Notes: generated by a model from the sequence alone, not told the origin. DNA of 64,000 nt from Streptomyces iakyrus (GCF_000717055.1 NZ_JNXI01000004.1:62001-126000), one strand, 5' to 3'. Shown: positions 18,524 through 29,460, numbered from the stretch's first letter. Numbers and translations: made by a program.

Positions 18524-19141
18524 TCAGTCGCCCACCCCGGCCACCCGCTGGACGCCGCCCCCGCAGGGCACCGGCCGGGTGAGGTCCGGGTCCCCGAACT
18601 CCGCGCGCAGGGCCTCGAACGCGGTCACCTTGTCCGCGCCGAAGCGGCGGACGTGGGCGGCGTATTCGGCGGGGGAGAGGTACGCAGACGGCCGGGACTT
18701 GGTGTGGAACTTGTCCGCGTACATCACCAGCCTCTCCTCCTCCGTCACCGCCAGGTAGTCGGCGGGCGGGAGGGGCAGGCCCTGGCTCACGATGTCCTGC
18801 CGCGTGAGTCCCACTCCGGTGTGGTGGGAGCAGAAGCGGCGGAGGGTGTCGGGGAAGCCCTCCGCTTCGAGGATCTCGTGGCCGAGCAGGCCGTGCCGGA
18901 TGTAGTTCCGGTGGTCCAGCCGTCCGTCGTCCCCGTAGAGGCGGTAGACGCCGATGTCGTGGAGGAGACAGCCGGCGCGGACCAGTTCGGCGTCGAGGCG
19001 GGCGAGGTGGGGCGCGGCGAGGAGCTGCTCGGCGATTGACCAGACGATTTCGCAGTGCGTGTGGACGAGGGTGAACGCCTCGGTGGTGGGCGCGTACTTC
19101 TCGTGCAGCGCCTGGATCTCTGCGGGGCCCGGAATCCTCAT
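18524..19141 (-). CDS. HD-domain metal-dependent phosphohydrolase-like protein
   Basis: A 205-residue cytoplasmic protein from the ATG at 19141; the open frame extends upstream but the extra 51 residues are Arg/Pro-rich. The HD fold is marked by an early His (VHTHCEIVW), the HD pair in LLHDIGVYRL near residue 70, a further metal-site candidate in RHGLLGHEI and HHTG, and a later Asp in MYADKFH. HD proteins hydrolyse nucleotides or phosphate esters; the substrate is unknown. No ribosome site precedes the ATG, so the transcript may be leaderless. The last residues are less conserved. Confidence 0.82.
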   Translation of the reverse strand: MRIPGPAEIQALHEKYAPTTEAFTLVHTHCEIVWSIAEQLLAAPHLARLDAELVRAGCLLHDIGVYRLYGDDGRLDHRNYIRHGLLGHEILEAEGFPDTLRRFCSHHTGVGLTRQDIVSQGLPLPPADYLAVTEEERLVMYADKFHTKSRPSAYLSPAEYAAHVRRFGADKVTAFEALRAEFGDPDLTRPVPCGGGVQRVAGVGD

Positions 19142-19311
19142 CGGGGGAGCGTAACAACCGCTCGCCCGGCGGGGCCGGGAAGTTCCCGCTGCGGCCCTTT
19201 TCACGCGATCGGATGGTGCTCGGGGGAGCGGGCACCTGCCCGGCCCGCGGGCCGTTCGAGCAGGTGACGGCACTTGCCGTCCACTACTCAGCACAGTGAC
19301 GGGAGCACACC

Positions 19312-19854
19312 ATGGGTCTGCATTTCCACCGCAACCCCGACGGCACGACGACCGGGCGCAACGAGGCCAACGGCTTCACCGTGACCCATGCCGAAGAGGA
19401 GGAGGTGAAGCGGCAGTTGTACGAGGACGCCGGCTGGGAGTACACGCCTCCACCGCCCCCGGTTCCGCCCGGGTTCCATCGCTTCTCCTTGGTGCACGAC
19501 GAGTTCCGGGCCTGCGGGTTCGAGGACGAGAGGTACGCGGGGCTGCGGGCGCGTCCGCCGGAGGGGTGCGTGCCGGCCGACCGGGGGTGCCTGGCCCTGG
19601 CGTGCCGGCGGCCGGGGAAGACGCTCCTGGACGCGGTCGCCGGAACCGTCGCGGAGGTCCGCACAGAACACGGTCTGGTGATGAACAGCCTCGGGGTCGA
19701 CAAGCCCGAGGAGTGGTATGACGCGGACACCAAGGACGGGTACGCGGCGCACATCGTCGCGCACCTCGTGCTGATGGCCGCCGACCGGGCCCGACGGCTC
19801 GGGTACGGGCGCAAGGAGGTGGTCCGGCTACTCGATGCCACGGGGATCGAGTAG
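19312..19854 (+). CDS. Hypothetical protein, 180 aa
   Basis: An ATG at 19312 has GGGAG about 10 bases before it. The protein has no signal peptide or membrane helix. The N-terminal 40 residues are acidic and charged (HAEEEEVKRQLYEDAGW), then a proline run, then a domain with DEFRACGFEDERYAGL and CLALACRRPGKTLLDAVA and a helical C-terminus (DGYAAHIVAHLVLMAADR). No family is recognised. It is divergent from the HD gene and convergent with the CooC-like gene. Confidence 0.72.
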   Translation: MGLHFHRNPDGTTTGRNEANGFTVTHAEEEEVKRQLYEDAGWEYTPPPPPVPPGFHRFSLVHDEFRACGFEDERYAGLRARPPEGCVPADRGCLALACRRPGKTLLDAVAGTVAEVRTEHGLVMNSLGVDKPEEWYDADTKDGYAAHIVAHLVLMAADRARRLGYGRKEVVRLLDATGIE

Positions 19855-19890
19855 CCGGCGGAAGACGGGTCGGCAGTGGCTGGGTGTGCC

Positions 19891-20844
19891 TCAGAGCAGT
19901 GCGGCAGATCCCGGCGCGTAGTCCGGGTCCACCTGCGCCGCCAGGTCCCCGCCCGTACGCGCGTCCGCCCAGGCGTGGACGTTGCGCAGGTGGAACTGGA
20001 CCGCGTGGCGATGGAGGCGGTCCCAGTCGCGCGGGTGGGCGTCCACGGTCTGCCGCAGGATCCGCAGGGCGTGGAGGTTGTGCGGTTCCAGCGAGGTGAG
20101 GGCGTCGGCTCGGCCCTGTTCCGCCGCGCGGACCCCGGGGGAGTGCACCAGGTGGGTCAGAAGGTCGTCGCCCACGTGCTCCTTGAGGAAGAGCAGGTCG
20201 TCCTCGCCGGTCACCTTGTTGCCGACGACGGCGATGCGGATGCCGAACTGTTCGGCGTGGTCGCGGTACTGGCGGTACACCGAGACGCCCTTGCGGGTGG
20301 GTTCCGCCACCAGGAACGTCATGTCGAAGCGGGTGAACAGGCCCGACGCGAAGGCGTCCGCGCCCGCCGTCATGTCGACCACGACGTACTCGCCGGGACC
20401 GTCGAGCAGGTGGCCGAGGTACAGCTCCACCGCACCCAGCTTTGAGTGGTAGCAGGCCACGCCCAGGTCGGACTCGTCGAACTCGCCCGTCACCATGAGA
20501 GGGACGCCGCCCGCCCGGCCGACGTGCCGCGTGTGCAGTTCGTCGTCGCCGAGCGGGCGCAGGAGACGGGACCCGCGACCCGGCGGGGTCGTCTTGATCA
20601 TCGCCTCGGGTGAGGGGATGCGGGGATTGTCGCCCCGCAGGAGCGTCTTGATCTCGGCCAGGTGCGCGCCCAGGGGAGGGGCGGACTCCTCCGCGCCGCC
20701 GAGCGCCTCGGCCAGGTGCTGGTTGATGTCGCCGTCGATGGCGAGGACCGGTGCGCCGGAGCGCGCCAGGTGGCGGGAGAAGAGCGCGGACAGCGTGGTC
20801 TTGCCGCTCCCGCCCTTGCCGACGAACGCGATCCTCACGACCAC
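19891..20844 (-). CDS. CooC/MinD-like P-loop ATPase
   Basis: A 317-residue SIMIBI ATPase with the deviant Walker A GKGGSGKTT at residues 9-17, the switch regions AIDGDINQHLAEALG and VVDMTAGADAFASG, and the guanine/adenine-site VGNKVTGEDD. Proteins of this type insert metal (CooC, nickel into CO dehydrogenase) or act as ATP-driven chaperones. No CO dehydrogenase or hydrogenase is nearby. It is divergent from a metal/peptide-type binding lipoprotein, and a Zur-like palindrome lies 11 bp upstream of its start, which hints at metal trafficking; this link is inference. Confidence 0.87.
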   Translation of the reverse strand: MVVRIAFVGKGGSGKTTLSALFSRHLARSGAPVLAIDGDINQHLAEALGGAEESAPPLGAHLAEIKTLLRGDNPRIPSPEAMIKTTPPGRGSRLLRPLGDDELHTRHVGRAGGVPLMVTGEFDESDLGVACYHSKLGAVELYLGHLLDGPGEYVVVDMTAGADAFASGLFTRFDMTFLVAEPTRKGVSVYRQYRDHAEQFGIRIAVVGNKVTGEDDLLFLKEHVGDDLLTHLVHSPGVRAAEQGRADALTSLEPHNLHALRILRQTVDAHPRDWDRLHRHAVQFHLRNVHAWADARTGGDLAAQVDPDYAPGSAALL

Positions 20845-20854
20845 CCCAGCTTTT

Positions 20855-20869
20855 TGAAAATGGATGTCA
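20855..20869. promoter_or_regulatory. Zur-box-like palindrome between CooC-like gene and orphan lipoprotein
   Basis: TGAAAATGGATGTCA departs from my recollection of the streptomycete Zur consensus (TGAAAATGATTTTCA) only at three inner positions. It lies 11 bp before the leftward ATPase start and 135 bp before the rightward lipoprotein start, a normal place for a repressor site. Confidence 0.45.
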
Positions 20870-21004
20870 TGTGTGCCATGTGGACAGGTTTAAGGAGTGA
20901 TCCGTACTTGTGTCAAATTCCCTGCTCCGTACGGGAGATGAAGCGTCCCGGGCGTGGATCACCCGGTTGACCGGCGTGTTCCGCTTGGTGCGTATGCTGT
21001 GCAA

Positions 21005-22513
21005 GTGCGTCTTCACAGCATCAAGAGCCGCCTCCGGTTCCTCACCGCCCTCGCCCTCACGCCGTGTCTGGCCGGCTGCTTCGTGTCCCCCGGCGGCGAG
21101 TCGTCCCCGGAGGGCGGGCCGTCGGGCTCGCGGCTGCGCGTCGCCCTCGCCTTCCCGCCCGCCGAGAACCTCTCGCCGTACGGAGCCGACGCCACCCTGC
21201 TCAGCCGCCTCGGCGTCACCGAGGGACTCACCGCCCTGGATGCCAACGGCGCCGCGGCCCCCGCGCTCGCCCGGTCCTGGCACAGGGAAGGCGACCGCAC
21301 GTGGCGGTTCACCCTGCGCGAGGCCACGTTCCAGGACGGCACGGACGTCACGCCGGCCGCCGTGGCCGCCGCGCTCACCCACGCCACCCAGGCCGAGCCC
21401 GCCCCCGCGGCCCTCGCCGGCGTCACCCTCGGCGCGCAGGCCGACGGCGAGCGCGGCGTCCGCATCACGACCCGGGAGCCCGACCCCGTCCTGCCCATGC
21501 GCCTGGCCGGTCCGAGCCTGGCGATCCTCTCCCCGAAGGCCTACCGGAAGAAGGGCAGCCCCACCCCGGTCGGCACCGCCACCGGCCCCTTCGAGATCAC
21601 CGACGTCGACGGCGGCGGCTCCGCCACACTCGACCGCTACGACGACTACTGGGACGGTCTCGCCCACGCCACCGGCATCGACGTGCGCTTCGTCAAGGAC
21701 GGCACCGCCCGCGCCAACGCCGTCCGCACCGGTGACGTCGACATCGCCGAGGCGATCCCCGTCGCCCAGGCCGCGACCCTCGACGAGGCCACCCTCAAGG
21801 AAGCCGGCACCACCCGGACCACCAGCCTGCAGCTCAACACGGAGACCGGGCCCTTCGAGGACCCGGAGCTGCGCGCCGCCGCCCGCACGGCGATCGAGCC
21901 CTCAGCCCTCGTCAAGGGCGTCTTCGAGGGGTACGCCGACCCGGGCACCGGTCTCTTCGGACCCGCCGTCACCTGGGCCGAGAGCAAGCGGGTGAAGCCG
22001 TCGGGCCGCGCCGAGCCCGCCCGGCCCGACGGTACGACGATCACCCTCGCCACCTACGACAACCGGCCCGAGCTTCCCGAGGTCGCCCAGGTCGTGCAAC
22101 AGCAGCTGCGGGAGGCCGGGTTCACGGTAAAGCTGGAAGTGCGTGAGTACTCACGGCTGGAGGGCGACGCGCTCGCCGGGAAGTTCGACGCGTTCATCGG
22201 CGCCCGCAACAGCCTCCTGGACACCGGCGACCCCGTCGGAGTCCTCGGCAGCGACTACACCTGCGACGGCGGCTACAACCTGGCCCGGCTGTGCGACAAG
22301 AAGACCGACCGGGCCGTCGCCGAGGCCGTCCGGACCGACGGCACCGGAGAGCGGCAGGACGCCGCCATGGCCGCCGAGGCGGCGATCCTCGGCACGGACG
22401 CGGTCGTGCCGCTGGCCCACCAGCGGATCGTCGCCGGCGTCTCGACCAGGGTGCGGGGCGTGCTGCTCGACCCGTACGAGCGGACCCTGGTCGGCACCGG
22501 GACGCGTCGCTGA
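21005..22513 (+). CDS. Peptide/nickel/metallophore-type ABC substrate-binding lipoprotein, orphan
   Basis: The GTG at 21005 gives a lipoprotein leader with lipobox LAGC, Cys25; an earlier GTG at 20999 is equally possible and no good ribosome site exists. The 502-residue protein is a SBP_bac_5 type (LRVALAFPPAENLSPYG, YDDYWDG, LQLNTETGPFEDPELRAAAR). This family binds oligopeptides, nickel chelates or opine metallophores. No permease or ATPase gene is next to it, so it either serves a transporter encoded elsewhere or is a remnant. Context with a CooC-like ATPase and a Zur-like site favours a metal ligand. Confidence 0.85.
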   Translation: MRLHSIKSRLRFLTALALTPCLAGCFVSPGGESSPEGGPSGSRLRVALAFPPAENLSPYGADATLLSRLGVTEGLTALDANGAAAPALARSWHREGDRTWRFTLREATFQDGTDVTPAAVAAALTHATQAEPAPAALAGVTLGAQADGERGVRITTREPDPVLPMRLAGPSLAILSPKAYRKKGSPTPVGTATGPFEITDVDGGGSATLDRYDDYWDGLAHATGIDVRFVKDGTARANAVRTGDVDIAEAIPVAQAATLDEATLKEAGTTRTTSLQLNTETGPFEDPELRAAARTAIEPSALVKGVFEGYADPGTGLFGPAVTWAESKRVKPSGRAEPARPDGTTITLATYDNRPELPEVAQVVQQQLREAGFTVKLEVREYSRLEGDALAGKFDAFIGARNSLLDTGDPVGVLGSDYTCDGGYNLARLCDKKTDRAVAEAVRTDGTGERQDAAMAAEAAILGTDAVVPLAHQRIVAGVSTRVRGVLLDPYERTLVGTGTRR

Positions 22514-22522
22514 CCGGCCCGT

Positions 22523-22924
22523 TCAGGCGGGCAGCCGTGTGTCGATCACACAGCCGATCTCGACGAGCTGGCCGGGAAACGTCAGTTCGGTGACGCCCAG
22601 GGCCGTGCTGACCGGGCGGTGGGCGCCGAAGTACGCCCGGTTGGCCTTCGCCACGACCTCGGCGTTCCGCACCAGGTCCACCGCGTACAGCGTCTGGGAG
22701 ACGATCTGGTTGCGGGTCACGCCGTAGTGGGCCAGGACCCTGTCGAGGTTGGTGTAGGTCCGCTCCAGCTGGGCGGTGAGGTCGTCCTCGGGGCGGAAGC
22801 CGCCCGCCTCGTCGAACGCGAGCTGCCCGGAGACATGAATCAGATCGCCGGACCTGATCGCCTGGGCGTAGCCGAAGTGGCCCTCGGCCGGGATGCCGTG
22901 GTCGTAGACGTCGGTGGTGGTCAC
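22523..22924 (-). CDS. RidA family (YjgF/UK114) enamine/imine deaminase-like protein
   Basis: Start at the GTG at 22924, preceded by GGAAGGA; the longer frame upstream lacks homology. The 133 residues show the RidA fold (YAQAIRSGDLIHVSGQLA, RTYTNLDRVLAHYG, ALGVTELTFPGQLVEIGCVI). The usual catalytic Arg in the family motif (RxxV/AxxxxP...) is not obvious: the stretch reads HRPVSTALGV, which keeps RP. It trims reactive enamines or belongs to a catabolic RidA subgroup. It is divergent from an HxlR regulator and is its probable target. Confidence 0.87.
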   Translation of the reverse strand: MTTTDVYDHGIPAEGHFGYAQAIRSGDLIHVSGQLAFDEAGGFRPEDDLTAQLERTYTNLDRVLAHYGVTRNQIVSQTLYAVDLVRNAEVVAKANRAYFGAHRPVSTALGVTELTFPGQLVEIGCVIDTRLPA

Positions 22925-22965
22925 AGTCGTGTCCTTCCGTCGAGCGCCCGTTCGCGCTCTCTTGC

Positions 22966-23034
22966 GGTTACTGGGAAACCGTAGGAGAGTGACCGCCGGC
23001 CTGGAAGAACGCACTTTTCGGTAACGGGGGAACC
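22966..23034. promoter_or_regulatory. Two copies of GGTNACNGGGNAACC in the RidA/HxlR intergenic region
   Basis: Copies at 22966-22980 and 23020-23034 match at 12 of 15 positions, each with outer GGT/ACC symmetry. One lies near each start codon, as expected for an autoregulating HxlR repressor. Confidence 0.45.
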
Positions 23035-23036
23035 AG

Positions 23037-23417
23037 ATGGTGACCAAGCAGTTGAGGGACCTGCCCGAGAACGCGGACCTGCGGCGGGCGGACTCCCTGG
23101 CGCGGGAGATCTTCTCCGACGTGGCCAACAAATGGGCGCTTCTGATCATCGAGGCCCTCGGGGAAGGCACTCTGCGCTTCAGCGAGTTGCGCGACGAGGT
23201 CGAGGGCGTCAGCCACAAGATGCTGACCCAGAACCTGCGGATGCTGGAGCGCAACGGCCTGGTCGACCGGACGGTGTATCCCACCGTGCCGCCCAGGGTC
23301 GAGTACACCCTGACCGAGCCCGGCCGGGCCCTGCGCGCCACGGTCGACGCGATCTGCGGCTGGACCCACCGCTACCTCGGTCACATCGAGGCGGCGCGCG
23401 GGCGGTTCGACGACTGA
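23037..23417 (+). CDS. HxlR-family winged-helix transcription regulator
   Basis: A 126-residue protein from the ATG at 23037. The winged helix is clear: DVANKWALLIIEALGEGTLRF in which the WxLLI start is typical, then FSELRDEVEGVSHKMLTQNL as recognition helix, and RMLERNGLVDRTVYPTVPPR as the wing. It lacks an obvious redox cysteine near the N-terminus; its only Cys lies in AICGW. It probably controls the divergent RidA gene. Confidence 0.9.
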   Translation: MVTKQLRDLPENADLRRADSLAREIFSDVANKWALLIIEALGEGTLRFSELRDEVEGVSHKMLTQNLRMLERNGLVDRTVYPTVPPRVEYTLTEPGRALRATVDAICGWTHRYLGHIEAARGRFDD

Positions 23418-23437
23418 CCGCCCCGCTGACCCTGTCG

Positions 23438-24196
23438 TCAGCCGGCGACCAGTTCCCGCACCTGGCGGGGCGCCACCGGCTCCTCGACGCGCGAGGTCCG
23501 GTACAGCCACAGCACATCACGCCCGAACGACCAGACCAGCAGGCCCAGGGCCAGGGCGGCCACGCCGAAGTTGCCCGCGTACGGCAGCAGACCGGCGCCC
23601 GCGACCAGCAGGAGCACGCCCTGGAGGGCGGCGACCGTCTTGCGGGCGGTGCTCGGCGGGAGCGCGGCGGTCAGCCAGGGCCACACCCGCGCGGCGGCGA
23701 CGAAGACGTACCGCATGCCGCCGATCAGCAGTACCCACGGGCCCAGTTGCATCGACACGTACACGCTCAGCACCAGGATCAGGAACGCGTCGACCTCCAT
23801 GTCGAAGCGCGCGCCCAGCGGCGACGACGTGCCGGTACGGCGGGCGACCTTGCCGTCGACGCCGTCGAGGATCAGCGCCACCGCCGTCAGACCGACGAGC
23901 AGCGACACGGGCGGTGAGCTCTGGAAGGAGTCGGCGACCAGGGCCGTGACCCCGCCGACGAGGGTGGCCCGGCCGAGGGTGACGCGGTTGGCCGCGCCGA
24001 ACGAGCGCAGCCGCGAGCGGTGCAGGGCCCGCGAGAGCACCGCCCAGGTGGCGATCGCGAACGCGAGGCCGGTCAGCCAGCCCGCCGGACCCATCCCGAT
24101 CGCCGTGCCGATCAGGGCCAGCAGCAGCACCTGCACTCCCGCCCCCAGGGCGGTCTCCTGCTGGAGCCTCGCGTCGTACGTGTTGTTCAGGGCCAC
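23438..24196 (-). CDS. CDP-alcohol phosphatidyltransferase family membrane protein
   Basis: Start at the GTG at 24196 with GGAGGG upstream; 252 residues. About six membrane helices surround the CDP-OH-P motif D-x2-DG-x2-AR-x8-G-x3-D-x3-D, seen as DGVDGKVAR, then G and FDMEVD near residues 110-136, so the metal-binding aspartates are intact. The family moves a phospho-alcohol from CDP onto a second alcohol, or the reverse, at the inner membrane. It is divergent from the dehydrogenase that opens the pterin-type cluster and is likely part of it, which would give the product a lipid or polyol-phosphate link. Confidence 0.87.
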   Translation of the reverse strand: MALNNTYDARLQQETALGAGVQVLLLALIGTAIGMGPAGWLTGLAFAIATWAVLSRALHRSRLRSFGAANRVTLGRATLVGGVTALVADSFQSSPPVSLLVGLTAVALILDGVDGKVARRTGTSSPLGARFDMEVDAFLILVLSVYVSMQLGPWVLLIGGMRYVFVAAARVWPWLTAALPPSTARKTVAALQGVLLLVAGAGLLPYAGNFGVAALALGLLVWSFGRDVLWLYRTSRVEEPVAPRQVRELVAG

Positions 24197-24304
24197 CGAA
24201 CACCCTCCGGCCGTGTGACAGAGTCGATCAACGCCGCTACCTTGTGCGCGGCCTGTGCACCCCTCGGTACGCAAGCAGCTTCCCGATCGTTCAGGAGGAC
24301 TTCG

Positions 24305-25285
24305 ATGAAGCACACCGCACGGTCGTTCTGGATCGACTCGCCTGGGCGAGGCGCCATCCGGGACGTCACCCTGCCGGCGCCCGGCGAGGGCGAGGTGCTG
24401 GTCCGCACGCTGTTCTCCGGCGTGAGCCGCGGCACCGAGACGCTCGTCTTCCGCGGCGGCGTGCCCGCCAGCCAGCACACCGCCATGCGCGCGCCGTTCC
24501 AGGAAGGCGACTTCCCGGGCCCGGTCAAGTACGGCTACCTCAACGTCGGCGTGGTGGAGGAAGGACCCCGGGAACTCGCCGGCCGCACCGTCTTCTGCCT
24601 CTACCCGCACCAGACGCGCTACGTCGTACCGGCCACCGCGGTCACCCCCGTCCCGGACACCGTGCCCGCCGAACGGGCCGTGCTCGCCGGGACCGTGGAG
24701 ACCGCCGTCAACGCCCTGTGGGACGCCGCGCCCCTGGTCGGCGACCGGATCGCCGTGGTCGGCGGCGGCATGGTCGGCTGCTCGGTGGCCGCCCTCCTCG
24801 CCCGGTTCCCCGGCGTCCGCGTCCAGCTGGTCGACGCCGACCCGTCCCGCGCGAAGACCGCCGAGGCGCTCGGAGTCGGCTTCGCCACCCCCGAGGACGC
24901 CGACGGGGACCGCGACCTCGTCGTGCACGCCAGTGCCACGGAAGCGGGCCTCGCCAGGTCCCTGGAACTCCTCACCGCCGAGGGGACCGTCCTCGAACTC
25001 AGCTGGTACGGCGACCGGCAGGTCAGCCTCCCGCTCGGTGAGGCCTTCCACTCCCGGCGGCTCGTCATCCGCAGCAGCCAGGTCGGCACCGTCTCCCCGG
25101 CCCGCCCCAACCGCACCTACGCCGACCGGCTCGCGGTCGCCCTGGACCTGCTCGCCGACCCCGCGCTCGACGCGCTCGTCACCGGCGAGTCCCCCTTCCA
25201 GGACCTGCCTGACGTGCTGCCCAGGCTGGTCTCCGGCGAGGTCCCCGCGCTGTGCCACCGCGTCCGTTACGACGAGAGCGATTGA
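24305..25285 (+). CDS. MDR-superfamily (zinc-type) alcohol dehydrogenase, catalytic zinc motif not apparent
   Basis: Start at the ATG at 24305 with AGGAGG at 24295-24300; 326 residues. The C-terminal half has the Rossmann motif [15 protein letters not shown] and ends its beta strand with Asp (QLVDADPSR), favouring NAD. The N-terminal half follows the MDR plan ([19 protein letters not shown]), but the GHE motif and the first catalytic Cys of zinc alcohol dehydrogenases are not seen, so it may be zinc-independent. It is the first rightward gene of the pterin-type cluster; a sugar or side-chain oxidation is a fair guess. Confidence 0.85.
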   Translation: MKHTARSFWIDSPGRGAIRDVTLPAPGEGEVLVRTLFSGVSRGTETLVFRGGVPASQHTAMRAPFQEGDFPGPVKYGYLNVGVVEEGPRELAGRTVFCLYPHQTRYVVPATAVTPVPDTVPAERAVLAGTVETAVNALWDAAPLVGDRIAVVGGGMVGCSVAALLARFPGVRVQLVDADPSRAKTAEALGVGFATPEDADGDRDLVVHASATEAGLARSLELLTAEGTVLELSWYGDRQVSLPLGEAFHSRRLVIRSSQVGTVSPARPNRTYADRLAVALDLLADPALDALVTGESPFQDLPDVLPRLVSGEVPALCHRVRYDESD

Positions 25286-25371
25286 CGCATCGGCTGACGA
25301 TTCGTTCCATCCGGTACGAGTTTCGCCACGACAAGAGCGCCTGACCTGAGAAAAGACGTACGGACGGCTGA

Positions 25372-27052
<1,681 letters not shown>

Positions 27053-27056
<4 letters not shown>

Positions 27057-28102
27057 CGAACCCGGCGACGACGACCCAGCAGAGCGGGGCGATTGCGGCC
27101 CAGCCCGGACCGAGGGAGGTCACGGGAGTGACGGGCGGCATGACGCCGGGCCTGGGCTCCAGCGTCGAATTCGGTCCGGGGCAGACCCCCGGGGGCGTCA
27201 TCCCCGGTGCCGGGCCCAGCGGCAAGCCCGGCTCGCGCCCGACGGTCAAACTGCGCGAAGCGGGCCCGGACGACCCGCCCCGCTACGCGCCCGAGTGGCT
27301 GGAGCTGCGGGAGCCGGCCGACGCCGCCGCGCGGGCGCACGACCTGCTCGACCCGCTGCGGATCCGGCTCGCCAACCTGCCGGGCAGGTCGGGCATCGTC
27401 ATCCACGACCTGGGCTGCGGTACCGGCTCCATGGGCCGCTGGCTCGCGCCCCGCCTGGACGGCGCCCAGCACTGGATCCTGCACGACCGCGACCCCTACC
27501 TGCTGCACTTCGCCGCCGTCGCCTCCCCGCGCTCGGCCGCCGACGGCAGCCGGGTCTCCGTGGAGACGCGGCGCGGTGACATCGCCCGTCTCACCCCGGA
27601 CGCCTTGCACGGCGCGTCCCTGGTCACGGCGTCGGCCCTGCTGGACGTCCTCACCCGCGCGGAGATCGACACCTTCGCCGCCGCGTGCGCCGGAGCCGGC
27701 TGCCCCGCCCTGCTGACGCTGTCCGTCGCCGGCCGGGTGGAACTGACCCCGTCGCACCCGCTGGACGCGGAGCTCGCCCAGGCCTTCAACGACCACCAGC
27801 GCCGCGACGGCCTGCTCGGCCCCGACGCGGTCACGGCGGCGGCCGAGGCGTTCTCCGAGCATGGCGCGACCGTACGGCTGCACCCGAGCCCCTGGCGGCT
27901 CGGCCCCGAGCAGGCCGCGCTCACCGAGCAGTGGCTGCGCGGCTGGGTCGGCGCCGCCGTCGAGGAGCGCCCCGAGCTGCGGGCCGAAGCCGACGTCTAC
28001 CTGACCAAGCGGCTGGCGGCCCTGGCCGCGGGCGAGTTGCACGTCACCGTCCACCACGTCGACCTCCTGGCCCTGTCCCGCCCGGTGGGCGGAGCGTCAT
28101 GA
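27053..28102 (+). CDS. SAM-dependent class I methyltransferase
   Basis: A 349-residue protein coupled to the glycosyltransferase by ATGA. The first 60 residues are Gly/Pro/Thr-rich and likely disordered. The SAM site is VIHDLGCGTGSMGRWLAP near residue 120, with the acidic ILHDRDPYLL after it and RRGDIARL as the third motif. A C-terminal helical part (ALTEQWLRGWVGAAVEERPEL) is shared with small actinobacterial methyltransferases. The target atom cannot be told. The stop overlaps the next start (ATGA). Confidence 0.88.
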
Positions 28103-29460
28103 CCCCCCAGGCGACGGGAACGCGCCCGCGCACCACGCCCGCCGAGAGCCGTCCCGTGAGCGGCACCTGTGTGGTGCCGGTGTCCGGTGCGGCGGGCACG
28201 GCCCGGACCGCCACGGCCGTGCCGCGCGCGGCCGTGGGCGACAGCAGCGCCCCCGCCGCCTCGACCCCGGCCGGCCCGGCCGCCTCCCCGCAGCCCCCTG
28301 CCGGCCCGGACAACCCCGGCCCCACTCCGCGCGGAGCCATCCGTACCGCCCTCGCCCGGCTCGCCACTCCCGCGGTGCGTACGCATCTCGGCACCATCGC
28401 CGGAATCGTCATCCTGGCGGTGCTGTTCTGGCGGCTCGGCACCGGCGTCTTCCTGGACGGGCTGCGGCGGATCGACGGGGTGTCCCTGCTGCTGGCGCTC
28501 GGCATCGGGCTCGTCACCACCGTGTGCAGCGCGTGGCGGTGGGCCATCGTCGCCCGGGGGCTCAGGATCCGGCTGCCGTTCGGGCCGGCCGTCGCCGACT
28601 ACTACCGCGCGCTGTTCCTGAACGCGGCCCTGCCCGGCGGCGTCCTCGGCGATGTGCACCGGGCCGTGCGGCACGGGCAGAGCGAGGGGGATCTGCGGCG
28701 GGGCGTGAAGGCCGTCGTCCTCGAACGGACCGCCGGGCAGATCGCGTTGTTCGCGGTCGGCGCCGTCGTCCTGCTGGTCATGCCGTCCCCGGTGCTGGAC
28801 GAGGCCCGGCACATCGCCCCGCTCGCGGCCCTGGCCGCCCTGGGCGCGCTCGCCGTCGTCCTCGCCCTGCGCATGAACCGCCCGGCGCCCTCCCCCCGCG
28901 GCCGCAGGCTGCGGGCGGTCCTCGCCGAGGCCCGTGAAGGGCTGCTGTCGCGCCGGAACGGGCCCGGAGTGGTTGTCTCCTCCGTGGTGGTGCTGGCAGG
29001 TTACGTCGCGATGTTCGTACTCGCCGCCCGCGTCGCCGGGACCGCCGCCTCCGTGGCCGTCCTGCTGCCCCTCGCGGTCCTCGCCCTGCTGGCGATGGGC
29101 CTGCCGCTGAACGTCGGCGGCTGGGGGCCCAGGGAGGGCGTCACCGCCTGGGCGTTCGGCGCCGCGGGGCTCGGCGCGGGCCGGGGACTGGCCGTCGCGG
29201 TCGTCTACGGGGTGCTCAGCCTCGTGGCCAGCCTGCCCGGCCTGATCGTGCTCGTCGCGCGCTGGTACGCGGGCCTGCGGGCCGGGTCCCGGGCCACCGC
29301 ACAGGCCCCGGGACCCGCTCCCGCGCCGCAGGGTGACTACGCGTCGGAGGTCAGCATCGAGAAATACGCCCCGAAGGAATCCGCCAGGCTCGCCAGGAGT
29401 TCCTTCCCTTTTTCCGCCGAACCCAGCGAAGGACGACCGATGACACCGGAATCGGTATAG
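28099..29460 (+). CDS. Lysylphosphatidylglycerol synthase-type (UPF0104) transmembrane protein
   Basis: A 453-residue integral membrane protein from the ATG at 28099. A Pro/Ala-rich N-terminal 90 residues precede seven or eight helices, with the family patches TTVCSAWRWAIVARGL, NAALPGGVLGDVHRAVRHG, LERTAGQIALF and LPLNVGGWGPREGVTAWAFG. This family lacks the LPG synthase catalytic domain and is thought to move lipid-linked intermediates. The last 41 codons lie over the 3' end of the convergent creatininase gene (124 bp shared). With the CDP-alcohol phosphatidyltransferase it suggests a membrane-bound step in the cluster. Confidence 0.87.
   Translation: MTPQATGTRPRTTPAESRPVSGTCVVPVSGAAGTARTATAVPRAAVGDSSAPAASTPAGPAASPQPPAGPDNPGPTPRGAIRTALARLATPAVRTHLGTIAGIVILAVLFWRLGTGVFLDGLRRIDGVSLLLALGIGLVTTVCSAWRWAIVARGLRIRLPFGPAVADYYRALFLNAALPGGVLGDVHRAVRHGQSEGDLRRGVKAVVLERTAGQIALFAVGAVVLLVMPSPVLDEARHIAPLAALAALGALAVVLALRMNRPAPSPRGRRLRAVLAEAREGLLSRRNGPGVVVSSVVVLAGYVAMFVLAARVAGTAASVAVLLPLAVLALLAMGLPLNVGGWGPREGVTAWAFGAAGLGAGRGLAVAVVYGVLSLVASLPGLIVLVARWYAGLRAGSRATAQAPGPAPAPQGDYASEVSIEKYAPKESARLARSSFPFSAEPSEGRPMTPESV

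Noticed and set aside
27685..28098. Upstream extension of the flippase-like frame
   Set aside because: It overlaps the methyltransferase in another frame; the ATG at 28099 is coupled to that gene.
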